Of a stretch of 64,000 nucleotides of DNA, positions 35,073 to 43,846 are shown piece by piece. This stretch comes from Nitrosopumilaceae archaeon. GTDB taxonomy: Archaea; Thermoproteota; Nitrososphaeria; Nitrososphaerales; Nitrosopumilaceae. The stretch covers positions 1-64,000 of the forward strand of contig JASHNR010000045.1 in NCBI GenBank assembly GCA_030041535.1, in the 5' to 3' direction. Each line of letters opens with the position of its first letter. The first letter of the stretch is position 1. Made by a program: the position numbers and the translations under genes. The notes under the pieces are model-generated. The model saw only the letters and a program-made list of their open reading frames with translations, was not told the origin of the DNA and made no database searches.

Positions 35073-35358
35073 TTTTGTTCTAGTTTCAGTGGCCCTTTTG
35101 GCCATTGGGATTTATGGAATGGCAGTAAAGCGAAATGCAATTAGAATGTTATTTGGAATAGAAATGATAATCAATTCTGCGAATCTAAATTTAGTAGCAT
35201 TTGCAAGATTCATTCCAAACAGCCAAGGTCAAACACTGGCACTCTTTTCTATCGCAATTGCAGCAGCCGAAGTTGCAGTTGGACTTGCACTAATTATTGT
35301 GGCATATAGAATGTACAAGAATATTGATATCGAGGACTTTAGGAGCTTGAAAGGATAA
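35053..35358 (+). CDS. nuoK: complex I subunit K
   Basis: The 101-residue protein has three helices and the conserved Glu residues inside helices 2 and 3 (LFGIEMIINSANLN and AAAEVAVGLALI). It overlaps nuoJ by 20 bases and its TAA overlaps the next ATG by one base (TAATG). Contributes to the antiporter-like proton path. Confidence 0.93.
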   Translation: MTNGLIDFVLVSVALLAIGIYGMAVKRNAIRMLFGIEMIINSANLNLVAFARFIPNSQGQTLALFSIAIAAAEVAVGLALIIVAYRMYKNIDIEDFRSLKG

Positions 35359-36917
35359 TGCAGTATCTTCTACTTCAGGCAATTTTTCTGCCATTGTTAC
35401 TGTCTCCAGTAGCATACTATCTTGGAAAAAAATCAGGACCAAACGCTGCAACATGGTTTAGTTTTGGAATATTGGCTTATTGTACTGCACTAGTTACACT
35501 AGCGTCATTATCAGGCACATACGAAGAACATTATCCTTGGACACAACAATTTGGAGAATTTGGACTAGTGTTAGATGGCCTGGCATCACCATTTGCAATC
35601 ATAATATATGTAATCTCTACCGTTGTGGTTCTATTTTCAAAACCCTACATGGTTGCAAAGATAACAGCACAATATGAAGAAAAAATGCATGCTCAAAAGC
35701 AAGTAGTTGGTGATGGACAAACTGCAATGGTAGAATCATCATCATTGAAAAATTATGTCAATAATCAGATCGGCATTTACTATGCACTTCTTCTTGTTAT
35801 GGCAATGGGTATGCTAGGTTCAATACTTGCAACAAATCTGATAGAATTTTACGTCTTCTTTGAGGTTATGTTGATTCCAGGATTCTTTATGATTGCATTC
35901 TGGGGCTATGAGGCAAAAAGAAGGGTTGCTCTACTCTTCTTCTTCTGGACTCATGTTGGAGCAGTAATTTTGCTTCTTGGTTTTCTTACAATAGGGTTCA
36001 ATGCCGGTAGCTTCAACTATGCTGACATTCAAGAACATGGAATACCACATCGTCTTTTGGCACTTGCTGCTGTGGCAATAATTGTGGGACTTGGTGTAAA
36101 GATGGCTGCATTTGTTGTGCATATATGGTTACCACATACGTATAGAGCAGCTCCGACTCCACTTAATGCATTATCATCTGGAGCAATGCTAGGTGTTGGT
36201 GCCTACGGTTTCTTCAGACTGTTAATAGCGCTCTTGCCAGGAGAGTATGCTCATTTTGCTTTGTTTTTGAACCTGTGGGGAGTTGGAACCATGCTCTATG
36301 GTGGAATAATGGCACTAGTCCAAGATGACATTAAAAAATTCTTTGCTTATTCAAGTATTAGTCAAATGGGGTACATCCTTTTTGGAATAGGTTCTGCCTC
36401 GGCCTTGGGACTTTCTGGAGCTGAGATGTTGTTTGTATCACACAGCTTGGGCAAAGTAATTCTCTTCATGATGGTTGGCGCAATTATTCTTCAGGTTGGC
36501 ACTAGAAGCATTACAAAGATGGGCGGGCTTGCAGGAAAAATGCCAATCACTGCAACTTGTGCAATGATTGGGGTGCTCACCCTAGTGGGCGTTCCTCCAA
36601 CGAGTGGGTTCATGGCAGAATGGACAATGTTTAATGGTGCATTACAGACAGCAATTCAAGAAGGATCAATAATTAGGATGATCTCCTTTGGGCTTGGACT
36701 GATTGCGACTGTTATTACCATGGCGTATTCTTTGTGGATGATAAAAAGAGTCTTCCTTGGAAAACTTCCAGTGCATCTTGAAAATACTAAAGAAGCAAAC
36801 TGGTACGTAACAGGCCCAATGATGGTATTGGCAGGATTTACAGTTGTTATTGGAATAGATCCCGATATATTTTTCAATCAAATAATTCCGTTCATGAAAG
36901 GATTGGTGGGAGTTTAG
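35358..36917 (+). CDS. nuoM: complex I subunit M
   Basis: The 519-residue antiporter-like subunit has about 14 helices, the key Glu in FFEVMLIPGFFMI and Lys/His residues in VKMAAFVVHIWLPHTYRAAPTPLNA. It is one of three proton-pumping Mrp-like subunits. Order M before L is found in other members of this phylum. Confidence 0.92.
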   Translation: MQYLLLQAIFLPLLLSPVAYYLGKKSGPNAATWFSFGILAYCTALVTLASLSGTYEEHYPWTQQFGEFGLVLDGLASPFAIIIYVISTVVVLFSKPYMVAKITAQYEEKMHAQKQVVGDGQTAMVESSSLKNYVNNQIGIYYALLLVMAMGMLGSILATNLIEFYVFFEVMLIPGFFMIAFWGYEAKRRVALLFFFWTHVGAVILLLGFLTIGFNAGSFNYADIQEHGIPHRLLALAAVAIIVGLGVKMAAFVVHIWLPHTYRAAPTPLNALSSGAMLGVGAYGFFRLLIALLPGEYAHFALFLNLWGVGTMLYGGIMALVQDDIKKFFAYSSISQMGYILFGIGSASALGLSGAEMLFVSHSLGKVILFMMVGAIILQVGTRSITKMGGLAGKMPITATCAMIGVLTLVGVPPTSGFMAEWTMFNGALQTAIQEGSIIRMISFGLGLIATVITMAYSLWMIKRVFLGKLPVHLENTKEANWYVTGPMMVLAGFTVVIGIDPDIFFNQIIPFMKGLVGV

Positions 36918-36920
36918 AAC

Positions 36921-38999
36921 ATGGATTTTAGCTCTCTTGGTTTTAGTGCTAGTGCGTTAAATGTGTGGGCAATTTGGATATTGCCGTTTGTTGGTGCATT
37001 GGTAATACCTGCTGTGGCAAAAGTATCAAAAAAATCTCCAGGATATGTGGCAGTAGCATTTGCTCTGGTCAGTGCTATTTCAGCTGCAACACTAATCCCA
37101 CTTGCATTACACAACCAAGAAATTCATAATCAAATTCCATGGATATCGTCAATCGGACTAAAAGCTGGCATCTTGGCAGACCCATTGGCTGCAATAATGA
37201 CCAACATAGTTGCATGGATATCACTTTTGATTTTTATCTACAGCACGGGTTACATGAAAGGCGACAAGGATCTAATGAGGTTCTTTTTCTGGATGTCTTT
37301 CTTCATTGGCTCTATGCAGCTAATTGTATTATCCGATAATTTCTTGCAACTCTTCTTTGGTTGGGAGGGTGTAGGTCTTGCATCATATGCGCTAGTAGGA
37401 TTTTGGTATAGGGACAAAAAGAAAGATCATGTAGGAATCGAAGGGCGTACAGTCCTTGGCTTGTTGGATTATTACTCTCCTACTCAAGCGGGAATGAAGG
37501 CATTCATCATGACCAAAGTTGGAGACATTATGATGTTAGCTGGAATGTTCCTAATCTTTGCATTTGCAGGAACATTTGGATTTAAGGAATTGGCGGCAAA
37601 CACAGGCTGGGCAACTGCCATGTCTTCTCAAAACCTTTTGATCCCGGCTGCAATTTTGTTATTTGGAGGAGCTATAGGCAAATCAGCACAATTTCCACTA
37701 AACGAATGGTTACTTGAAGCAATGACTGGCCCTACTCCAGTTTCTGCACTCATTCATGCAGCCACAATGGTAAAGGCTGGTGTATTTTTGGTAGCAAGAT
37801 TGGGCCCGTTGTTCTTTGCCTTAGCTGCAGCTGGTATTAGCATGGATCAATTCTTTGAAGTAATAACTTGGGTTGGAGCAATCACGGCGTTTCTATTAGC
37901 TACTCAAGGAATGGTTCAAACCGAAATAAAGAAAGTACTTGCATATTCAACAGGCTCACAAATTGGTTACATGATGATGGCTCTTGGCATAGCTGGGCTT
38001 TCAAGGCAATTTGTAGATGGTTACACTGCAGGTTTCTTCCAGCTTATTTCACATGCGATGTTCAAAGCTTCCTTGTTCATGGCCGCAGGCTCATTGCTAC
38101 ATGTAGTTGGGTCTAGGTTTATGACTGACATGGGAGGACTTCGAAGGCTTATGCCAAAGACGTATGTCTTCATGTGGGCAGCAGGACTAGGATTAATGGC
38201 TGCTCCGTTTATTACGTCAGGTTTCTGGAGTAAAGATGCCATTTTTGCAGCTGTGTATCAGTCGGGTAACACCTGGGCTATGCCGATATTTATCATGGCG
38301 GTGATTACTGCTGTGATGACAACATTCTACACTACTAGGATGATTGGAATAGTCTTTTTTGGTAACAAGAGCAAACACGTAGAGCACTTGGAGAAGGAAG
38401 GATACCATATACATGAAGCAAGTCCTGTGATGTGGATTCCATATGGAATTTTGGCAGCTCTTACAATTGGAGTCGGTGTTCTGGGCTTGGCGTTTGAACG
38501 TAAACTACACAACATTTTCACAGCATATCTATCCTCAACATTTGGAATCCAGTCTCAAGTAGGGGCAGTTGCTACGGGATCCTCTCAACTACTTGGTGGA
38601 TTTTTAGAGGGTGTTAACCCAATTGCACTAGTCGCTTCTCTTTCCGCATTTGCAATTGGATTTGTGCTAGGGTACATTTTCTACATTGGAAAATTTGTAG
38701 ATCCTGCAAAATTTGTAAATTCAAATATTGTATTTTACGCAATACACAAGTTTTTCCTCAACAGGTGGTATCTTGACGCATTGATCAACTGGACATTTGT
38801 TGTAGGCCCGTTATATCTTGCAAGAGGAGCCTATCGCTACTTTGAAGACAGAGTAATGGAAGGGCTCAACTTGATACCTGAAAAAACTATGGCAGGTGGT
38901 GCAAGAATATTACAATCTACACAAACAGGAATTTCTCAATCTTACTTGTATGTATTTGGTGCTGGCATATTGATAGTAGTGTTACTACTATTTGTTTAG
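36921..38999 (+). CDS. nuoL: complex I subunit L
   Basis: The 692-residue protein is the longest antiporter-like subunit: LFFGWEGVGLASYALVGFW carries the channel Glu, KSAQFPLNEWLLEAMTGPTPVSALIHAATMVKAGVF the Lys/His part, and the C-terminus continues into the amphipathic lateral helix and a last membrane helix typical of NuoL/ND5. Proton translocation. Confidence 0.95.
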   Translation: MDFSSLGFSASALNVWAIWILPFVGALVIPAVAKVSKKSPGYVAVAFALVSAISAATLIPLALHNQEIHNQIPWISSIGLKAGILADPLAAIMTNIVAWISLLIFIYSTGYMKGDKDLMRFFFWMSFFIGSMQLIVLSDNFLQLFFGWEGVGLASYALVGFWYRDKKKDHVGIEGRTVLGLLDYYSPTQAGMKAFIMTKVGDIMMLAGMFLIFAFAGTFGFKELAANTGWATAMSSQNLLIPAAILLFGGAIGKSAQFPLNEWLLEAMTGPTPVSALIHAATMVKAGVFLVARLGPLFFALAAAGISMDQFFEVITWVGAITAFLLATQGMVQTEIKKVLAYSTGSQIGYMMMALGIAGLSRQFVDGYTAGFFQLISHAMFKASLFMAAGSLLHVVGSRFMTDMGGLRRLMPKTYVFMWAAGLGLMAAPFITSGFWSKDAIFAAVYQSGNTWAMPIFIMAVITAVMTTFYTTRMIGIVFFGNKSKHVEHLEKEGYHIHEASPVMWIPYGILAALTIGVGVLGLAFERKLHNIFTAYLSSTFGIQSQVGAVATGSSQLLGGFLEGVNPIALVASLSAFAIGFVLGYIFYIGKFVDPAKFVNSNIVFYAIHKFFLNRWYLDALINWTFVVGPLYLARGAYRYFEDRVMEGLNLIPEKTMAGGARILQSTQTGISQSYLYVFGAGILIVVLLLFV

Positions 39000-39012
39000 G
39001 TGAAAAAATGTG

Positions 39013-40497
39013 ATGGACTTTACCTCAACACCAATAATTCTAACTCTGATGCTAGGAGCAGTCGGAGTAATAATTCCAGTAATTAGTGTAGTAAGAAAAG
39101 AGAAGAACGATTCCCTTTATGGTGGTATTGCATTTGCCGCACTGGCTGCAGCAATTGCGTTTGTTGTATATCAAATACTTTCAAACCACGTTACACCTGG
39201 AGCAATTTTCTCAAAAGGCGTGCTTTCAAATGACATGTTCGGATCTTTCTTTGCAATTGCAATGTTGATAGTCAGTGTAATGACAACGGTTGGTTCATTC
39301 AGCTACATGCGAGGAAAAGCAAATCCGGCTGTCTACTATTCCCTGATAATATTATCAGCAATAGGCATGGTACTGATTGCATATTCGACTGATCTAGTAA
39401 TGTTATTTGTTGCCTGGGAATTGATGAGCATTCCAACTTATGTGTTGGCTGGATTTAACAAAAAAGATCCAAGTTCAAACGAAGCAGCTATCAAATACTT
39501 TCTATTTGGAGCTCTATCTTCAGGAATAATACTCTGGGGAATATCAATAGCATACGGCCTTACGGGTTCAACTAACATAGGACAAGTGATAGCTGGCTTT
39601 TCACATCTAAGCCCAGACATGGCACCTCTGGCCATACTCGCCGTTGGAATGTTCATAGCTGGATTTGGATTCAAAATCGGCTTGGTGCCTTTCCACATGT
39701 GGCTTCCAGATACGTATGAGGGAGCACCACCAACAATCGCTGCATTACTTGCAGCAGGAACAAAAAAAGCTGGTTTTGCCGCAGCCCTGCGTGTAATAGT
39801 AATGGGCGCAATAGCCCTTAATCTTAACTGGTCTCTTGCCCTTGCTGTAATAGCTATAGTTACTATGACTTGGGGAAACTTGGCAGCCATAAGGCAGAAA
39901 AATATCTCAAGAATGCTTGCGTATTCTAGCATCAGCCATGCTGGATACATTCTGATTGGTTTGAGTATAGCGCCATTTTCTGCAATTGGTATTGCAGCTG
40001 CCCTCTTTCACATTCTAAACCATGCTGTCATGAAAGCTGCAGCGTTCATAGCTGTGGCAGGAATAGCCGTAACACTGTCTATCACTCATATTGACAAGCT
40101 TCGTGGACTTGGAAGACGAATGCCAATTACTTCACTTGGACTAGTCATATCGCTTTTAGCTTTGGCAGGAGTTCCACCCCTCAATGGATTTTGGAGTAAG
40201 CTCATGTTATTTGGTGCTGCAATAAATGCTGGTGCTTCTATACCTTGGGCGCCATACTTGGCTGTGGCAGGAGTACTAAACAGTGCATTGTCTCTTGCAT
40301 ACTATGGTTGGATAATACGAAAGATGTACTTTGAAGAAGGCGAATCTGAAAAGAGAGTGAAAGAACCGAGATCCATAATAGCTGTCATGATATTTTCAAT
40401 AATCTTTATGGTTGGAATTGGAGTGTATCCAAGTCCATTTATTGAATTTGCAAAATCAGCTGTTCCAGTTCTCGCAAATCTTTCTACTATACATTAA
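39013..40497 (+). CDS. nuoN: complex I subunit N
   Basis: ATG 39013 is preferred over the overlapping GTG 39010. The antiporter-like protein of 494 residues has VAWELMSIPTYVLAGFNK with the channel Glu and FKIGLVPFHMWLPDTYEGAPPTIAALLAAGTKKAGF. Last gene of the operon; it converges on the prenyl synthase gene with an 11-base overlap of the two 3' ends. Confidence 0.93.
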   Translation: MDFTSTPIILTLMLGAVGVIIPVISVVRKEKNDSLYGGIAFAALAAAIAFVVYQILSNHVTPGAIFSKGVLSNDMFGSFFAIAMLIVSVMTTVGSFSYMRGKANPAVYYSLIILSAIGMVLIAYSTDLVMLFVAWELMSIPTYVLAGFNKKDPSSNEAAIKYFLFGALSSGIILWGISIAYGLTGSTNIGQVIAGFSHLSPDMAPLAILAVGMFIAGFGFKIGLVPFHMWLPDTYEGAPPTIAALLAAGTKKAGFAAALRVIVMGAIALNLNWSLALAVIAIVTMTWGNLAAIRQKNISRMLAYSSISHAGYILIGLSIAPFSAIGIAAALFHILNHAVMKAAAFIAVAGIAVTLSITHIDKLRGLGRRMPITSLGLVISLLALAGVPPLNGFWSKLMLFGAAINAGASIPWAPYLAVAGVLNSALSLAYYGWIIRKMYFEEGESEKRVKEPRSIIAVMIFSIIFMVGIGVYPSPFIEFAKSAVPVLANLSTIH

Positions 40498-41338
40498 GCA
40501 TAGTAAGATCTAGTAGACTATCGAGTCTTCTTCTTGCTGGACCGTCATCCATTTTTCTAAGCGCTATCTTGGCTTTCTTTGAGTAATTGTTTAGCAACAT
40601 GTCCATGTGATCAAAAACATTACGTGGATCTGAGCTTTTCTTAATCAGCGTGTTGAATAGCTTATCCTCGTTATTCCAATCCTGTAAATCATCGCGAATC
40701 TGGTAGGCAATTCCCATGTTCTTACCATATTCAGCAAATGCCATGATCTGCTCCTCATTGCCGCCTCCTAGGATGGCGCCAATCTTTGTTGCTGCTTCAA
40801 ATGCAGTTGCGGTCTTGTATTCAATGACTTTGAGGTAGTCATCAAAGGTGATATCCTCACTTGTCTCTAGTCTTGTTTCTATCATCTCGCCATCACTCAT
40901 CATCATGGCTGTATTTGCAAGTTCTCTTGCTATTCGTGAGTTGTCAAGACGTGAAGATATGTTAAGAATCAATCCAAGAACAAAATCGCCAGTCATTATG
41001 CTTGTGTTATATCCATACTTGATGTGAAATGGATCCTTTCGTCTCCTTAAAATCTCATTATCTATTATATCGTCATGAATTACAGATTCAGTGTGTAATA
41101 GTTCTACTGCGCAAGCAGCGATGAAAGCATGTTCGTTACACTTGCCAACACTTTCAGCAGCCAAGACAAGAATGATGGGTCTTATTCTTTTTCCTCCCTC
41201 AAGTGCATATTGCAGAGGCTCAAAAAATTCTGAAGCGGAATAAAGTTCTAGTTCTTTTTTAAGTGCTTGATTTATTGAATCAATATAGTTTTTGTAGTCT
41301 TTGATTAACGGATTGATCTCAAAGTTTTTTCTATCCAA
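40487..41338 (-). CDS. idsA: polyprenyl (geranylgeranyl) diphosphate synthase
   Basis: The 283-residue trans-prenyltransferase has the first Asp-rich motif DDIIDNE (about 93-99) and the second DDLQD (about 206-210), with GGKRIRP near 49-55 for IPP binding. It condenses IPP with allylic diphosphates to make C15-C20 chains for the archaeal ether lipids. The chain length depends on residues before the first motif (HTESVIH) and was not determined; geranylgeranyl is the likely product. Length is normal for short-chain enzymes. Confidence 0.88.
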   Translation of the reverse strand: MDRKNFEINPLIKDYKNYIDSINQALKKELELYSASEFFEPLQYALEGGKRIRPIILVLAAESVGKCNEHAFIAACAVELLHTESVIHDDIIDNEILRRRKDPFHIKYGYNTSIMTGDFVLGLILNISSRLDNSRIARELANTAMMMSDGEMIETRLETSEDITFDDYLKVIEYKTATAFEAATKIGAILGGGNEEQIMAFAEYGKNMGIAYQIRDDLQDWNNEDKLFNTLIKKSSDPRNVFDHMDMLLNNYSKKAKIALRKMDDGPARRRLDSLLDLTMLNV

Positions 41339-41393
41339 AAAACTGCACTATCGTGCGTAGGAAATGGTAAGAATATTAATGCTTTTGTATAGG

Positions 41394-41484
41394 TGCTCCA
41401 GCCGGGATTTTCATCATATAGAATTTGAACCCGGGTCGGAGGATTGAAAGTCCCCCATGCTTGACCGGTCTACACCACTGGAGC
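41394..41484 (-). tRNA. tRNA-Glu (anticodon UUC) with 16-nucleotide T-loop insertion
   Basis: Acceptor GCTCCAG/CTGGAGC with discriminator A; anticodon arm GGGGA-CTTTCAA-TCCTC with TTC. The T-stem CCGGG is followed by TTCAAAT, then 16 extra nucleotides ending in AAAT, then CCCGG. Taking out 16 nucleotides restores a 75-nucleotide tRNA with a 7-base T-loop. The AAAT at both borders leaves the exact cut undecided. This fits a short non-canonical archaeal tRNA intron. Confidence 0.88.
41407..41422 (-). other. likely non-canonical tRNA intron (T-loop)
   Basis: Sixteen nucleotides interrupt the tRNA-Glu T-arm between the loop and the 3' strand of the stem. The borders can slide within the repeated AAAT, so the coordinates are approximate by four bases. 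Removal by splicing is inferred. Confidence 0.6.
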
Positions 41485-41568
41485 CTGACCTGCATCCTGT
41501 TTCTTATCCATAAAATCCTTTTGGAGTCATTCAAAAGATTTTTTTAGTACTGAATTTTGATAAATCGC

Positions 41569-42207
41569 ATGAGCACACTCATTCAAAGAATTGATAGAAT
41601 CATTGAAGAACAAAGTCTCCTAAAACACAAATTCTACGTAATGTGGAATGAGGGCCAACTATCACTTGAATCCCTTAGTGGTTATTCCAAAGAGTACTTT
41701 CAGTTAGTAAAATCTGTTCCTTCCTTTGTTGGAGAAATAATGAAAAACAGCCCCTCAGACCTACGAGGAAAAATATCAATAAACCAAAATGAAGAATATG
41801 AACATATTGAACCTTGGACAAAATTTGCAGGTTCCTTAGGAATCTCGCATGACCAAATACAAAATTACATGGGGCTTGATAAGACAAGGAAGGCGGTATC
41901 TAACCTATCTGCATTGATGACTTCCTTTGAAGAAGGTGCAGCGGCAATGTATGCACTAGAACAAGAAATTCCAAAGATCAGCCTCTCAAAGATTGACGGT
42001 CTGAGGAAATTCTATGGTATAGCAGACGATGATGCAATTGAATACTTCAGAATTCATACTGAGGCTGATATTAGACACGCGGCACTATGGAGAAAAGTCC
42101 TTGAAAAATCGCCAGCATCCAAAGAAGATGATCTAGTTCAAATTGCTAGCAAGTCAATGGAATCTCAGAATCTCTTACTGGACAGTTGCTATCAAGCATA
42201 TTGCTAG
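41569..42207 (+). CDS. CADD/PqqC-like heme-oxygenase-fold protein
   Basis: ATG 41569 gives 212 residues (frame open from TTG 41557). The all-helical TenA/PqqC fold is visible with likely metal ligands spread over helices: KHKFYVMWNEG near residue 20, NEEYEHIEPW near 75, FEEGAAAMYALEQE near 125 and RIHTEADIRHAALW near 165. The pattern fits the CADD family, metal-dependent oxygenases linked with p-aminobenzoate supply for folate-type cofactors in bacteria such as Chlamydia and Nitrosomonas. The biochemical role in archaea is unproven; TenA-type thiaminase is a less likely alternative. Confidence 0.7.
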   Translation: MSTLIQRIDRIIEEQSLLKHKFYVMWNEGQLSLESLSGYSKEYFQLVKSVPSFVGEIMKNSPSDLRGKISINQNEEYEHIEPWTKFAGSLGISHDQIQNYMGLDKTRKAVSNLSALMTSFEEGAAAMYALEQEIPKISLSKIDGLRKFYGIADDDAIEYFRIHTEADIRHAALWRKVLEKSPASKEDDLVQIASKSMESQNLLLDSCYQAYC

Positions 42208-42249
42208 CTCTATACCATTTTATATTACATACCGAATTGTTCTGTCGTT

Positions 42250-42323
42250 GGGCCCATAACTCAGCTTGGTAGAGTAACCGGCTCATAACCGGTGAGCCAA
42301 GGGATCGAAGCCCTTTGGGCCCA
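42250..42323 (+). tRNA. tRNA with CAU anticodon (elongator Met or Ile2)
   Basis: A 74-nucleotide cloverleaf: acceptor GGGCCCA/TGGGCCC with discriminator A, D-arm CTCAGCTTGGTAGAG, anticodon arm ACCGG-CTCATAA-CCGGT. The 1-72 pair is G-C, unlike the A-U of archaeal initiator tRNA. The T-loop reads ATCGAAG, with A at position 54 and G at 60, both uncommon. Whether it is Met or the C34-modified Ile2 type cannot be decided here. Confidence 0.9.
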
Positions 42324-42574
42324 TCAATTTAAATCTCAATTAATTTTTGTTATATGTTCTAAAAGAAAACTCGGCTTAGTATTCTACTTTCACACTTGTT
42401 TAAACCATGAAACCAATTTTAAAATAATCAGTTAACTATCTTGATTTGGCTGCAATGAGGAATCAGAGTTATGGCTGAAATGTATGATGTAAAGGCATTT
42501 GTCTGAGCTGCCAAAAATCTAAAAGTGATCTGATAAATTTGACACAAAGAACACAGTCATGAAACGTTACAGAG

Positions 42575-42597
42575 TATATATAAAGCCCATATATAAA
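42575..42597 (+). promoter_or_regulatory. two tandem TATA-like boxes in the TBP promoter
   Basis: TATATATAAA at 42575-42584 is about 25 bases from the ATG at 42605, so transcription would start at or next to the ATG (leaderless). A second, similar box, ATATATAAA, lies at 42589-42597, too close to the start to act as a promoter for the same gene. TBP binding there could block initiation. Confidence 0.55.
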
Positions 42598-42604
42598 CAG
42601 CGGA

Positions 42605-43168
42605 ATGCCCCAAACAAAACCTATCGTTAGTATTGAAAATGTTGTGGCTTCTGCTTCAGTTGATCAACGCATTGATCTTAACGTTATCACTCAAACTTTT
42701 CCTGATGTTGAATATCATCCTGATCAATTTCCAGGTCTTGTCTTTAGAATAAAATCTCCCAAGACTGCAACACTGATCTTTAGCTCAGGTAAAATGGTTT
42801 GTACCGGTGCAAAATCTGAAGAACAAGCAATCAAAGCAGTGCGAAGTGTAGTACAAAAATTACGCAAAGGAGGAATTAAAATAAAAAAAGATGCGGTTAT
42901 AGTCATCCAAAACATAGTGGCCTCAGCCAGTCTTGGAGGCAGAATACATCTAGAACAGGCAGCAAGAAGCCTACCCAGGAGCATGTATGAGCCAGAACAA
43001 TTTCCTGGTCTGATACACAGAATGCTTGATCCCAAAACTGTTATCTTGTTATTTGCATCAGGAAAATTGGTTTGTACCGGAGCAAAGAAAGAGTCTGATG
43101 TATACCGTGCAGTACATAATCTACACACACTACTTGAAGAAAAAGAACTAATGATCTATGAAAGCTAA
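42605..43168 (+). CDS. tbp: TATA-box-binding protein
   Basis: The 187-residue protein consists of two direct repeats of about 90 residues, each with the strand order of the TBP saddle: IENVVASASVDQRIDL/PGLVFRIKSPKTATLIFSSGKMVCTGAKSEEQA and IQNIVASASLGGRIHL/PGLIHRMLDPKTVILLFASGKLVCTGAKKESDV (segments named, not continuous). It recruits TFB and RNA polymerase to promoters. Its own promoter carries two TATA-like boxes. Length is normal. Confidence 0.97.
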   Translation: MPQTKPIVSIENVVASASVDQRIDLNVITQTFPDVEYHPDQFPGLVFRIKSPKTATLIFSSGKMVCTGAKSEEQAIKAVRSVVQKLRKGGIKIKKDAVIVIQNIVASASLGGRIHLEQAARSLPRSMYEPEQFPGLIHRMLDPKTVILLFASGKLVCTGAKKESDVYRAVHNLHTLLEEKELMIYES

Positions 43169-43188
43169 ATGTATAAGCTTTTTTGGTT

Positions 43189-43797
43189 TTATGTCGCGTT
43201 CATTTGTTTTTTAATCCGCTCAAACGTTTGTTCATCAAGCAGTTTTTCATGATATAATATACTTGAGATCTGTATAACATCCATAACTTCATGTAATTTT
43301 ACACCTTCTGAAGCCAAAAGTTCTCTTGCGCCTTCAAATCTATTTACTATCACAAACGCGTCAGTTACGATCATTTTAGCATCCTTTAATGCCCTGATGG
43401 CATTAACTAGGGATTGTCCTGTTGTTCCCACGTCATCAACAAGTAGTACCTTTGTTCCTTGTATTATCTTCCCCTCGATTAGACTACCTGTGCCATAGTC
43501 TTTTGGTTTTTGTCTGATGTATACAAGTGGCTTCACTGTTTCTATTGCTAATGCAGAAGCTATCACAAGTCCAGATGTTGGTACTGATGCAATACAATCA
43601 AAGCTATCCAGGCCAATTTTTTCAGCTATGGTGTTTTGAAGATGTTTTATCATCTTTCTAAATTGGTGTGGAAAACTTGGTATTATTCGAAGATCAATGT
43701 AATATGCACTCTTCTTTCCACTAGAAAGGTTGAAATCTCCAAATTTTATGGCAGTACTTCTCTGTAAAAATATTGCAAATTCTTTGACAAAATCCAC
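43189..43797 (-). CDS. pyrE: orotate phosphoribosyltransferase
   Basis: The 202-residue protein has the PRPP-binding loop VLLVDDVGTTGQS (about 109-121), the N-terminal SGKKSAYYIDLR that orders orotate, and the flexible catalytic loop RQKPKDYGTGS with Lys. It makes OMP in pyrimidine synthesis. A single gene on the minus strand. Confidence 0.92.
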   Translation of the reverse strand: MDFVKEFAIFLQRSTAIKFGDFNLSSGKKSAYYIDLRIIPSFPHQFRKMIKHLQNTIAEKIGLDSFDCIASVPTSGLVIASALAIETVKPLVYIRQKPKDYGTGSLIEGKIIQGTKVLLVDDVGTTGQSLVNAIRALKDAKMIVTDAFVIVNRFEGARELLASEGVKLHEVMDVIQISSILYHEKLLDEQTFERIKKQMNAT

Positions 43798-43846
43798 AGC
43801 AAAATTTACCGAACTAGATTTATTTTAACTGTCCCATCGATATGGT

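Noticed and set aside
42250-42323. CAU tRNA as initiator tRNA
   Set aside because: G1-C72 and no three consecutive G-C pairs of initiator type in the anticodon stem; elongator Met or Ile2 fits better.
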